From JAJDBU01 sp046756925 (GTDB lineage: Bacteria > Nitrospirota > Nitrospiria > SBBL01 > JAADHI01), in NCBI GenBank assembly GCA_046756925.1, contig JBHHXH010000029.1, positions 1 to 29,788 of the forward strand: DNA of 29,788 bases, in the 5' to 3' direction. Below the pieces are notes generated by a model. The model was not told where the DNA came from. It worked only from the letters and a program-made list of their open reading frames with translations, and searched no databases. Numbering within the stretch: the stretch's first letter is position 1; each line of letters starts with the position of its first letter. This document shows, in pieces, positions 17,088 to 24,252 of the stretch. Both the position numbers and the translations under genes were made by a program.

Positions 17088-17633
17088 TTGGTTGAGATAG
17101 AGATCGAGTTTGAATATAAGCGCCTTCAGCCATTTGGAAAGGTTTTCCTCTGTTTTTTGCTCTTTCTTATACTTCCGGCGACGGCTTTCGCAACCCATGA
17201 GGCGGATCATCGCTATGTCATATCAGGCCATGTCCGGAATGAGGTCGGGGTTCCCATGCCCCATGCAAGCCTTGGGTTGGAGCATAAAGGGGGTGAGAAA
17301 AAGAACGTCAAAACCAATGAAGACGGCTATTACGAAGTCCTCTTCCACCTTCACAACGACAATCTTGGCGATGAGATCATTATTAAATATGGAGAAAAGA
17401 CGAAAACGCATAAAGTCCAGTTCGATCCCGAGGATAGCGTCTCCCATCGGGGTGCCGATATCGATTTCGGCGCACCCGGAAAGGAGGGTGCTAAATTATG
17501 GATCTTTCTAACCATTATTTTTCTTGTCGGGATGGGGGTGGGCGTTTATTTCGTCCTGTTTAAAAAAAACACGCCCATTAAGGAAGAATCCGGCGGAATC
17601 AGAAAGAAAAGGAAAAAGAAAAAAAGAAAATAA
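17088..17633 (+). CDS. membrane-anchored protein with a carboxypeptidase-regulatory-like beta domain
   Basis: A 181-residue protein with a signal peptide (core VFLCFLLFLILPATAFA, about 19-35). A beta-sandwich of the CarboxypepD_reg type follows (ISGHVRNEVGVPMPHASLGL, then KTNEDGYYEVLFHL, about 45-90). A transmembrane segment (about 137-158) and a very basic cytoplasmic tail (KKRKKKKKRK) end the protein. It has no heme motif. The only in-frame start options are poor; TTG 17088 gives seven acidic residues before the signal and may be too early. It is the last gene of the oxidase cluster and could be an assembly or scaffolding subunit, though its function is unknown. Confidence 0.8.
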   Translation: MVEIEIEFEYKRLQPFGKVFLCFLLFLILPATAFATHEADHRYVISGHVRNEVGVPMPHASLGLEHKGGEKKNVKTNEDGYYEVLFHLHNDNLGDEIIIKYGEKTKTHKVQFDPEDSVSHRGADIDFGAPGKEGAKLWIFLTIIFLVGMGVGVYFVLFKKNTPIKEESGGIRKKRKKKKRK

Positions 17634-17639
17634 AGAAAG

Positions 17640-17665
17640 CCCTTGTATGAAGGGTCCTTTATTTT
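17640..17665 (+). terminator. weak intrinsic terminator or attenuator between the oxidase and bc gene groups
   Basis: CCCTT (17640-17644) and AAGGG (17650-17654) form a 5-bp stem with a 5-nt loop. It can be extended by AAAG/CTTT across a small bulge, and TTTATTTT follows. The stem is short and the T run is interrupted, so it may only reduce readthrough. Confidence 0.4.
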
Positions 17666-17696
17666 GAACGTGAATAACTGATGGAGGATTAAAACG

Positions 17697-18248
17697 GTGA
17701 GTCCTGCAGAGCGTAACGATGAAGAGGTCAGTCGGAGACGATTCTTTACCCTGGTGGGTCTGGGAGTCGGCTGGGGCGGCTTGGCGGCGGCGCTTGGCGG
17801 TGTCGGTGCGGGTGCGGCACGCTACATGTTTCCTTCTGTTGTGTACGAGCCTCCGACTGTTTTTAAGATCGGCTTGCCCGACGAATACGGCATAGGCGTC
17901 GATACCAAACTAAAGAAGGAACGGCAGATTTGGGTGGTGAGAAACGAAAGAGGAATGTATGTCTTAATCGCCATCTGTCGCCATCTGGGGTGCACGCCGA
18001 ATTGGTTTTCCGATCAAAAGCTGTTCCGTTGCCCATGTCACGGATCGATTTATGACACCTATGGGAATGTGGTTGGCGGTCCGGCCCCTCGGACATTGTG
18101 GCGGACAGCCATTTCGCTCGATCCGGTCGATGGCCAAATTGTCGTCAATTTCAATAAAAGGCAAGACCCGGATCCGAAGGGAACGGAGGAAGGACTCATG
18201 GTCGAAGAATCGGAACGCGAGGTGGAGCCTTTTTTTCTAAAGATCTAA
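17697..18248 (+). CDS. Rieske 2Fe-2S protein of the cytochrome bc complex
   Basis: A 183-residue iron-sulfur subunit that takes the first electron from quinol. A twin-arginine signal-anchor (SRRRFFTLVG, 12-21) leads into one hydrophobic span (about 19-42). The cluster-binding motifs are CRHLGC (94-99) and CPCHGS (112-117). Cys94, His96, Cys112 and His115 are the expected ligands, and Cys99-Cys114 the stabilising disulfide. The GTG start at 17697 has a clear GGAGG at 17683-17687. The cytochrome b6 gene follows 22 bp downstream. The C-terminal acidic tail beyond 155 is longer than in plastid Rieske proteins. Confidence 0.95.
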   Translation: MSPAERNDEEVSRRRFFTLVGLGVGWGGLAAALGGVGAGAARYMFPSVVYEPPTVFKIGLPDEYGIGVDTKLKKERQIWVVRNERGMYVLIAICRHLGCTPNWFSDQKLFRCPCHGSIYDTYGNVVGGPAPRTLWRTAISLDPVDGQIVVNFNKRQDPDPKGTEEGLMVEESEREVEPFFLKI

Positions 18249-18270
18249 AAGCCGAGGAGAAATATTAAGC

Positions 18271-19041
18271 ATGTTGGAGTTACTGAAGAAAATAAGAGGG
18301 GTCGTCAATCAAACACAGGTTTTTAAGTCGATCTTCAGACACGGCTATCCAGACAACGACGCAAACCGAGCCCTCGTGATGTTCAGCAACGTGATCCTTC
18401 ATCTTCATCCTGTTCGGGTACAGCGAGGTGCGCTCAAGATTAAGTTCACTTGGTGTTTGGGGGGATTGACTTTTTTCTTTTTCATCCTCCTTGCGATTAC
18501 AGGCGTGTTTTTAATGTTTTACTACGTGCCGGACACCAATCGCGCCTACAATAACATTCAGGATTTAGGAACCGTCATCTTTTTCGGGGATCTTTTTCGA
18601 TCGCTCCACAGGTGGTCGGCTCACGCCATGGTCTTATTCGTCTGGCTGCATATGACCCGGGTTTTTTTGACCGGATCGTATAAACCCCCTCGCGAGTTTA
18701 ATTGGGTCGTTGGGGTGATTTTACTGTCCACGACCTTGGTCTTAAGTTGGACCGGCTATCTCCTTCCCTGGGATCAGTTGGCCTTATGGGCGGTCACGGT
18801 GGGGAGTAAGATGGCGGAGGCCACGCCTTTAATTGGAAACGCCGGACCTTTTGGTCCGGAATTGGGCATGAACCCAACCAACGATATCGCTTTTGTTCTG
18901 CTGGGCGGAACGGTTGTCGGTCAAAGCGCCCTGCTTCGATTTTATGTCCTGCATTGCCTTGCGCTGCCCTTGGTGACCGCCTTGTTCATTGCCGTCCATT
19001 TTTGGAGAATCCGAAAGGACGGTTTTTCAGGACCGTTGTAA
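18271..19041 (+). CDS. cytochrome b6-type subunit (N-terminal half of cytochrome b)
   Basis: A 256-residue four-span membrane protein binding two b hemes and forming the quinone sites of the bc complex. Heme ligands are His113 and His127 (SLHRWSAHAMVLFVWLH) and His228 and His243 (FYVLHCLALP, VHFWRIRKDG). The 15-residue step between the second pair is the b6f spacing rather than the 14 of mitochondrial cytochrome b. Cys62 in FTWCLGG aligns with Cys35 of b6, which holds the extra covalent heme c-i. It ends with the typical RKDGFSGPL. A GAGGAGAAA ribosome binding site precedes the ATG. Confidence 0.96.
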   Translation: MLELLKKIRGVVNQTQVFKSIFRHGYPDNDANRALVMFSNVILHLHPVRVQRGALKIKFTWCLGGLTFFFFILLAITGVFLMFYYVPDTNRAYNNIQDLGTVIFFGDLFRSLHRWSAHAMVLFVWLHMTRVFLTGSYKPPREFNWVVGVILLSTTLVLSWTGYLLPWDQLALWAVTVGSKMAEATPLIGNAGPFGPELGMNPTNDIAFVLLGGTVVGQSALLRFYVLHCLALPLVTALFIAVHFWRIRKDGFSGPL

Positions 19042-19066
19042 ACGATCGATTCGATGAAAGGGAGTC

Positions 19067-19927
19067 ATGTCGGAAAAAGCGTCTGAATTGGAATCAAAAG
19101 CGTCATCCCCGAAATCCGGAGGTTTGGCGGAATTATTCAAGCGGACCGCCAAAGAAAAGATCGGCCCGGAGGATACGGTCCTCGTTTGGCCGCACTTGGT
19201 TTATCTCGAACTGATTTCCATGGTCTTTGCGACGGCAATTCTCCTGTTTTTATGTCTCTATTCGCCCGCGCCCCTGGAGGAGTTAGCGAGTGCGGATACG
19301 ACGCCGAATCCGACGAAGGCCCCTTGGTATTTTCTTGGATTGCAAGAGCTGCTTGTTTTCTTCGATCCTTGGTTGGCCGGCGTCGTGCTGCCCAGTTTTA
19401 TCATCATCGGATTGATCTTGATTCCTTATATTGACCCCAACCCTTTGGGAAAAGGCTACTATACCTTTTCCGAAAGAAAATTCGCCGTGCTCGGTTTTGG
19501 TTTCGGTCTTTCGCTCTGGTATATCCTCATCGTCATCGGCGTTTGGTTCAGAGGCTTGGATTGGTCGTGGTATTGGCCTTGGGACGATCCGCATGTGCAC
19601 CAACCGGCCGGTGCGGTCAAGTTGGTGGACCTCGAAGTGATCCTGCAAAGCGCCCTTGGTTTGAGCGAACGCCCGCTGGTCACCCTCGGGCGCTATGCCG
19701 TCACCGTTGCCAATCTGCTGACATGGGCGATGTTCCTCGGGTATTATGTCGTGGGTTTTACCCTCCCTTTTCTATTTCTAAGAAAATTTTACAATCGTTT
19801 GGGTTTTGTTCGCTATAACCTCACCATGTTTATGTTTCTCTCCATGATGGGGGTGCCTTTAAAAATATTCGTCCGTTTGCTGGCGAATATAAAATATGTC
19901 TTGGTGACCCCCTGGTTCAAAATATAG
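19067..19927 (+). CDS. cytochrome b C-terminal (subunit IV-like) protein
   Basis: A 286-residue membrane subunit completing the cytochrome b fold. After a polar N-terminus (1-38) come a span at 45-65 and the Qo-site segment NPTKAPWYFLGLQELLVFFDPW (81-102), followed by further spans. The canonical PEWY motif is APWY here (85-88), so the Glu that takes a quinol proton in many bc complexes is absent, while Glu93 remains nearby. I recall similar KAPWYFLGLQE sequences in other bacterial bc complexes. It is longer than PetD (about 160 residues), with extra C-terminal spans. The ATG follows AAAGGGAG, 25 bp after the b6 stop. Confidence 0.93.
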   Translation: MSEKASELESKASSPKSGGLAELFKRTAKEKIGPEDTVLVWPHLVYLELISMVFATAILLFLCLYSPAPLEELASADTTPNPTKAPWYFLGLQELLVFFDPWLAGVVLPSFIIIGLILIPYIDPNPLGKGYYTFSERKFAVLGFGFGLSLWYILIVIGVWFRGLDWSWYWPWDDPHVHQPAGAVKLVDLEVILQSALGLSERPLVTLGRYAVTVANLLTWAMFLGYYVVGFTLPFLFLRKFYNRLGFVRYNLTMFMFLSMMGVPLKIFVRLLANIKYVLVTPWFKI

Positions 19928-19949
19928 TCTTTTGTTGAGAGGTGTTTAA

Positions 19950-20090
19950 ATGGATGATTTATGGGCCTATCCCTATCGCCTCGGCATCGGCATTTTTTTG
20001 GTTGTCGGTACCTTTCTCTTTACGGGGATTTTGGTGGCCTTTACGTTTTGGTTGGAAAGAGATTTTAAAAAAGACAAGCAAGGGAAATAA
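19950..20090 (+). CDS. 46-residue single-span membrane peptide of the bc operon
   Basis: The peptide reads MDDLWAYPYRLGIGIF, then a hydrophobic span to about residue 35 and the basic tail ERDFKKDKQGK. The ATG at 19950 has GAGAGGTG upstream (19937-19944), the spacing to both neighbours is operon-like, and the hydrophobic-then-charged pattern is typical of small respiratory subunits (compare CcoQ/PetN-type peptides). Those groups differ in sequence, so I name no homologue. Probable role: an accessory subunit stabilising the bc complex. Confidence 0.72.
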   Translation: MDDLWAYPYRLGIGIFLVVGTFLFTGILVAFTFWLERDFKKDKQGK

Positions 20091-20149
20091 GGTTTCCTTC
20101 TCCTCGTCCTCCTTGCGGTCGTTGAAATGATGGGAGCATCGGTCTTTTC

Positions 20150-21070
20150 ATGTTGAAGCATATCGTATTCGGAGCCTCAAGCGTTCTAGTCGTCCTGCAG
20201 CTCGGCCTATTTGTCTATAATTTTGAAACGGCGGAATGGAAAACATATCAATCCACCTATTACAAAAAACTTGCGGATGTAACAGGTGATCCTGCAATTG
20301 CCAAGACGTCCCTGAAAGTCACTCAAATATGGGACAAGGAATTAGATCGTGCGGACCGCTGCACGACTTGCCATGCCGGCGTCAACAATCCGGCCTTCGA
20401 AAGCGAAGACCAACCCTATACGACACATCCTCATTTTAAAAATGAAGGATATATATCGAAGCACCCCTTTGAAAAATTCGGTTGCACAATCTGCCACGAG
20501 GGCAACGGCCGTGCGGTTACCGTCGGTAAAACGCATGGGGTGGTCAAGCATCTCGACCGGCAGCTCTTATCGGGTCCCTATGTCCAGTCCGCATGTACCA
20601 AATGTCATTACGAACTGTTCTCTCGCGATGTCTATTGGCCGGAGGCCGATGTGCTGATGAAGGGCAAACAGCTGGCCTACGAACTCGGCTGCGGCGCTTG
20701 TCACGCCATCCGTCAATTCGGCACCACTCCCACCGTCGCACCGGAGCTTTCCAATCTGGGCAGCAAGACGGAACTGGCTTTTTATCTTGTTCACGATTTT
20801 TCACAACTCGAGTCCGAAGACCACATTACCCGCGTCTGGGAGTGGGAGCATTTCAAGGATCCCGTCAAGATCGTTCCGGGGAACCCCGATGCGGCCGACC
20901 CCAAGGAAAGAACCCCTCCGACCATTATGCCCAACTGGGACTTAACCGACGAAGAAGCCACGGCGTTGACCGTCTTTGTGATGGCGCTAAGAGATCCTCA
21001 AGTCGAAAATATCCCCAGGAGCTATTTGCCCAAAGTGGCAAACCACGACGGGTTCTTGCAGTATCGATAG
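20150..21070 (+). CDS. membrane-anchored tetraheme cytochrome c of the bc complex
   Basis: A 306-residue protein with an uncleaved N-terminal span (5-23) and four heme c motifs: CTTCH (71-75), CTICH (112-116), CTKCH (149-153) and CGACH (181-185). Extra His residues (His93, His95, His105, His130 and His134) suit bis-His coordination of the first hemes. The last domain looks class-I-like, with Met in PTIMPNWD (about 266). It closes the Rieske-b6-subunit IV operon and occupies the place of cytochrome c1 or f, so it probably accepts electrons from the Rieske centre and passes them to the other multiheme proteins. The ATG has GGGAG only at a distance (20132-20136). Confidence 0.92.
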   Translation: MLKHIVFGASSVLVVLQLGLFVYNFETAEWKTYQSTYYKKLADVTGDPAIAKTSLKVTQIWDKELDRADRCTTCHAGVNNPAFESEDQPYTTHPHFKNEGYISKHPFEKFGCTICHEGNGRAVTVGKTHGVVKHLDRQLLSGPYVQSACTKCHYELFSRDVYWPEADVLMKGKQLAYELGCGACHAIRQFGTTPTVAPELSNLGSKTELAFYLVHDFSQLESEDHITRVWEWEHFKDPVKIVPGNPDAADPKERTPPTIMPNWDLTDEEATALTVFVMALRDPQVENIPRSYLPKVANHDGFLQYR

Positions 21071-21264
21071 ATGAGGCCTTGAGAAACGGGAATTCAATGC
21101 CCTGTACCCAAAACAGGCCTCTCCATCCAGTGACTTATCCAGCCCTGAATCGCATTATAATAAAATCCGTGGGTGTTTATTCGGGCCCTAAGATATAAGA
21201 CAAACATCCTGTTTAGCAGAGCTGTTTTTCTAAAATAATGCCTTATATTTTTGCTTTATTTTTC

Positions 21265-21292
21265 TTGACAATTTAGAATTTTGCTATATATT
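21265..21292 (+). promoter_or_regulatory. sigma70 promoter of the polyamine operon
   Basis: A perfect TTGACA (21265-21270), a 16-bp spacer and TATATT (21287-21292) predict a start near 21299. The flanks are strongly AT-rich. The leader before speD would be about 104 nt. Confidence 0.68.
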
Positions 21293-21298
21293 ACAACA

Positions 21299-21402
21299 AG
21301 ATTTTCGGTGGCTCCTTCAAAGCGGTAAAGGAGGTGAAATTCCGTCAACGATGAAGTGAAAAAGGGATAGGGCTATCCCTGGACGAAAGGGGGGAAGAAG
21401 GA
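21299..21402 (+). promoter_or_regulatory. structured 5' leader of speD
   Basis: Two hairpins can be drawn by eye: CTCCTT (21312-21317) with AAGGAG (21328-21333), and GGGATA (21364-21369) with TATCCC (21374-21379) around a GGGC loop. The first would hide a strong Shine-Dalgarno-like AAGGAGG that is not positioned for speD itself. The speD ribosome binding site is the G-rich run at 21389-21402. No known riboswitch consensus was recognised. Confidence 0.4.
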
Positions 21403-21837
21403 TTGGAAGCACTGGGAACACACCTTCTTATTGAGTTAAGGGATTGTAACGCTTCGATCTTGCGGGATCTTAAAAAGATCGAGTCGATTTTATTAACGGC
21501 GGCCAAAGCCGCGAAGGCGACCGTCGTCGAAAGCCGCTTTCACCAGTTTAACCCCTTTGGGATCAGCGGCGTTGTCGTGATTGCAGAATCGCATTTGACA
21601 ATTCACACCTGGCCGGAATTTGAATATGCGGCCGTCGATATTTTCACCTGTGGAAATACCCTCCAACCGGACCATGCAACAGACTACCTGGTCAAACATC
21701 TCGAATCGAAAAATCCCTCGATGGTTTCATTAAAAAGAGGTTTCCTATCCGGAGAAAAACCCCCTCAGGAAATGCATGCAATCGTGGCAAAAGAGGGAAA
21801 TCATGTTTCAGGGAAAATCCTACAAGTGGTTCGTTGA
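21403..21837 (+). CDS. speD: S-adenosylmethionine decarboxylase proenzyme (class 1B)
   Basis: Produces decarboxylated SAM, the aminopropyl donor for spermidine. The 144-residue proenzyme cleaves itself into beta and alpha chains between Glu62 and Ser63 in IAESHLTIHTWPE, and Ser63 becomes the pyruvoyl cofactor. His68 and Cys83 (FTCGN) are the conserved processing and catalytic residues. The usual short bacterial (Bacillus/Thermotoga-like) length is kept. The start is TTG 21403, after a G-rich stretch. The 3' end overlaps speE by 35 nt. Confidence 0.96.
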   Translation: MEALGTHLLIELRDCNASILRDLKKIESILLTAAKAAKATVVESRFHQFNPFGISGVVVIAESHLTIHTWPEFEYAAVDIFTCGNTLQPDHATDYLVKHLESKNPSMVSLKRGFLSGEKPPQEMHAIVAKEGNHVSGKILQVVR

Positions 21838-22717
21838 TTATCTGGCTCCGTGCGAAGGGCATGTGCATGGGATCGCCGGTGTGGTTTACTCCAAACGAAC
21901 GGCTTTTCAAGAACTCGAAATTCTAGACCTCGAAAGCTACGGCCGCTCATTGATCCTCGATGGTAAGATGCAATCGAGCCGAGTGGATGAGTGCATCTAC
22001 CATGAGGCCTTGGTGCATCCGGCTCTCTTGACCCACCCAAAGCCCGAAAAAGTTTTTATCGTGGGAGGAGGGGAAGGCGCAACCCTTCGTGAAGTGCTCC
22101 GCCACAAATCGGTTCGGCAGGTTCTGATGGTGGATATCGATCGGGAAGTGGTTGAGACCTGCAAACAATATCTACCCGAATGGCACCAAGGCGCTTTCGA
22201 GGACCCACGAGTGGACCTCCGTTTTTTGGATGCCCGGAAATATTTGGAAGAAACGGATGATGTTTACGATATCATCATCATCGACATTTCCGAGCCGGTA
22301 GAAGAAGGCCCCGCTTATCTCCTCTATACCAAGGAGTTTTATCAAGTGGTGAACGTCCGGCTGAGTCAAAACGGACTCATTGCACTTCAAGCGGGAACGA
22401 CGACCATTCCCTACCTGCTCAATTTTACAGCCGTATGCCGGACCTTAAACGAAGTCTTTCCGATCGTGAGCCCCTATCAAGCCTCGATTCCATCCTTCGG
22501 TCTTCCCTGGGGTTTTGCCATGGCCTCAAAGGGGACCGATCCGACGGAATTGAGTGTGGAGGAAATCGATCGCAGGATTTCCGAAAGGGTGCAGGGCGAC
22601 CTCCAGGCTTATGACGGGAAAACCCATCAAGGTCAATTTCTCCTATCGAAACGGATTCGGTCCGAGATGAACAAGGAGAAGCGTATCATAGAAGATAATC
22701 ATCCCCTCTATGTGTAA
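21803..22717 (+). CDS. speE: spermidine synthase (aminopropyltransferase)
   Basis: Transfers an aminopropyl group from decarboxylated SAM to putrescine or a related amine. The product is 304 residues. An N-terminal beta domain (LEILDLESYGRSLILDGKMQSS, about 38-59) is followed by the Rossmann methyltransferase-like fold with FIVGGGEGATLREVLRH, MVDID (acidic ribose ligand), DARKYL and IIIDISEP, the catalytic acidic motif. I start it at ATG 21803, which follows AGAGGG; the upstream in-frame ATG at 21776 lacks a site. It overlaps the end of speD, so the two are translationally coupled. Amine specificity (putrescine or agmatine) cannot be read from sequence by eye. Confidence 0.95.
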   Translation: MFQGKSYKWFVDYLAPCEGHVHGIAGVVYSKRTAFQELEILDLESYGRSLILDGKMQSSRVDECIYHEALVHPALLTHPKPEKVFIVGGGEGATLREVLRHKSVRQVLMVDIDREVVETCKQYLPEWHQGAFEDPRVDLRFLDARKYLEETDDVYDIIIIDISEPVEEGPAYLLYTKEFYQVVNVRLSQNGLIALQAGTTTIPYLLNFTAVCRTLNEVFPIVSPYQASIPSFGLPWGFAMASKGTDPTELSVEEIDRRISERVQGDLQAYDGKTHQGQFLLSKRIRSEMNKEKRIIEDNHPLYV

Positions 22718-22735
22718 GTTTGATACGAAACCAGA

Positions 22736-24205
22736 ATGATCGGCAACCTGCAGCAGAAGACTCCCCTCTTCGACGCGATGGTTTCCTTAGCTGAAAGTCG
22801 GAACGTTTCTTTCCATACTCCCGGGCATAAAAGCGGCAAAGGCATCTCCACTCGCTTCCGAAAATTTGTCGGCCCACGAATCTTTACCATCGATCTGACA
22901 ACGCTGGACGAAGTCGATTCGCTTCAAAAACCGAGAGGCGTGATCAAGCAAGCGCACGAATTGGCCGCACAAGCCTACGGCGCGGATGCTTCTTTTTTCC
23001 TGACCAATGGCACCAGCGGTGGAAACCACGCCATGATGCTGACCGCCTGTCCCCCGGATCGAGAGGTGCTGGTTGCACGTAACGCGCATAAATCGATACT
23101 GGCCGGGCTTATCTTATCGGGAGGACGGCCGATCTTCTTTTCGCCGGATGTCAATCCAGGCCTTAAATTGTCGATGAATGTGTCCTTCGCCGGCGTCAAG
23201 GCCGCCATCGATGCGAATCCGCAGGCAAAGACCCTTATCCTGACCAGTCCGAACTATTTCGGTGTTGCCGCCGATTTGGAAACCATTGTTTCTTACGCCC
23301 ATCAACGAGGGGTGGTCGTTTTGGTGGATGAAGCGCATGGACCGCATTTGCATTTTCACTCGAAGTTGCCGGCCTCCGCGATGGCTGCCGGTGCGGATCT
23401 GTCCGTGCAAAGCACGCACAAAATCATCGGAGGGATGACGCAAGCCTCCATGCTGCATGCCCAGGGGGAGCGGATCGACAAGGTCTTTCTTTCGTCCGCC
23501 CTGCGTCAAACCCAAAGCACGAGTCCATCGTACATCCTGATGGCCTCGCTCGATCTTGCGCGTATGCAGATGGCGACGGAGGGAGAAAAGCTCCTCGATA
23601 AGGCCATTGGGCTCGCGGAATCGGCGCGAGCCAGAATCAATAAGATACCGGGATTTTTCTGTTTCGATAAAAACGCCTTCGGCAAACCGCCCGAAGGAAA
23701 CACATGCGATCTGGATGTGACAAAGCTCACCCTGTCGGTTGAAGGTTTGGGGCTCTCCGGTTTTGAGGTGTTACGAATCTTAAATGAGCAGTATCGCATT
23801 CAAGTGGAAATGGCCGATCCGGCTCATGTGCTCGTCATTGTCAGCATCGGAGACCGCCAGGAAGACCTCGACGGTTTGATTGACGCGCTACAGGAGATCT
23901 CCAAACACCATTTTGGTCAAAACCCCCCGGCCGACTTTCAAGATCTTCAGCCTCCTTCCTTTGGGGAAGCAACGAAAATGACCCCCCGCGCCGCTTTTTT
24001 TCACCGAAAAGAACACTTGCCCTTGGAAAAAGCAGAGGGGGCCGTCTGTGCCGACATCGTGACGGTGTATCCACCGGGCATTCCGGTCCTCATTCCCGGA
24101 GAAGTGATTACGCAAGGAGTCGTCTCCTATCTGATACAAATGATCGCCTTAGGGGGGCTTATCGACGGACTGGAGCAAGACCGGACCATCGAAGTGGTCA
24201 GCTAG
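22736..24205 (+). CDS. speA: Orn/Lys/Arg decarboxylase family protein, probably biosynthetic arginine decarboxylase
   Basis: A PLP-dependent fold-I amino acid decarboxylase of 489 residues, the short form lacking the N-terminal wing of the inducible E. coli enzymes. Visible motifs are HTPGHKSG (27-34), the PLP-phosphate segment TNGTSGGNHA (90-99), DEAHG (198-202) and the Schiff-base Lys229 in QSTHKIIGG. The C-terminal domain carries GVVSYL. It lies 18 bp after speE in a polyamine operon, so it should supply agmatine (if it uses arginine) or cadaverine/putrescine (if it uses lysine/ornithine). Arginine is the commonest substrate for this group in such a context, but specificity is inferred. 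The ATG has only a weak ribosome binding site. Confidence 0.9.
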   Translation: MIGNLQQKTPLFDAMVSLAESRNVSFHTPGHKSGKGISTRFRKFVGPRIFTIDLTTLDEVDSLQKPRGVIKQAHELAAQAYGADASFFLTNGTSGGNHAMMLTACPPDREVLVARNAHKSILAGLILSGGRPIFFSPDVNPGLKLSMNVSFAGVKAAIDANPQAKTLILTSPNYFGVAADLETIVSYAHQRGVVVLVDEAHGPHLHFHSKLPASAMAAGADLSVQSTHKIIGGMTQASMLHAQGERIDKVFLSSALRQTQSTSPSYILMASLDLARMQMATEGEKLLDKAIGLAESARARINKIPGFFCFDKNAFGKPPEGNTCDLDVTKLTLSVEGLGLSGFEVLRILNEQYRIQVEMADPAHVLVIVSIGDRQEDLDGLIDALQEISKHHFGQNPPADFQDLQPPSFGEATKMTPRAAFFHRKEHLPLEKAEGAVCADIVTVYPPGIPVLIPGEVITQGVVSYLIQMIALGGLIDGLEQDRTIEVVS

Positions 24206-24252
24206 ATCCTGCAAGGGGAGAGCGCTTTTATCATAAGATAAAGATAACGTCA

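Larger units (their letters stand above)
21071..21402 (+). other. intergenic region between the bc operon and speD
   Basis: 332 bp with no convincing gene. GAGGCCT (21074-21080) and AGGCCTC (21115-21121) are complementary but 34 nt apart with no T run, so they are not a clear terminator. The second half holds the speD promoter and leader, listed separately. Confidence 0.6.

Noticed and set aside
21299..21402. Cobalamin or FMN riboswitch suggested by GGTGAAATTCC
   Set aside because: Only that short string matches; the other conserved boxes are missing and the downstream genes make polyamines.
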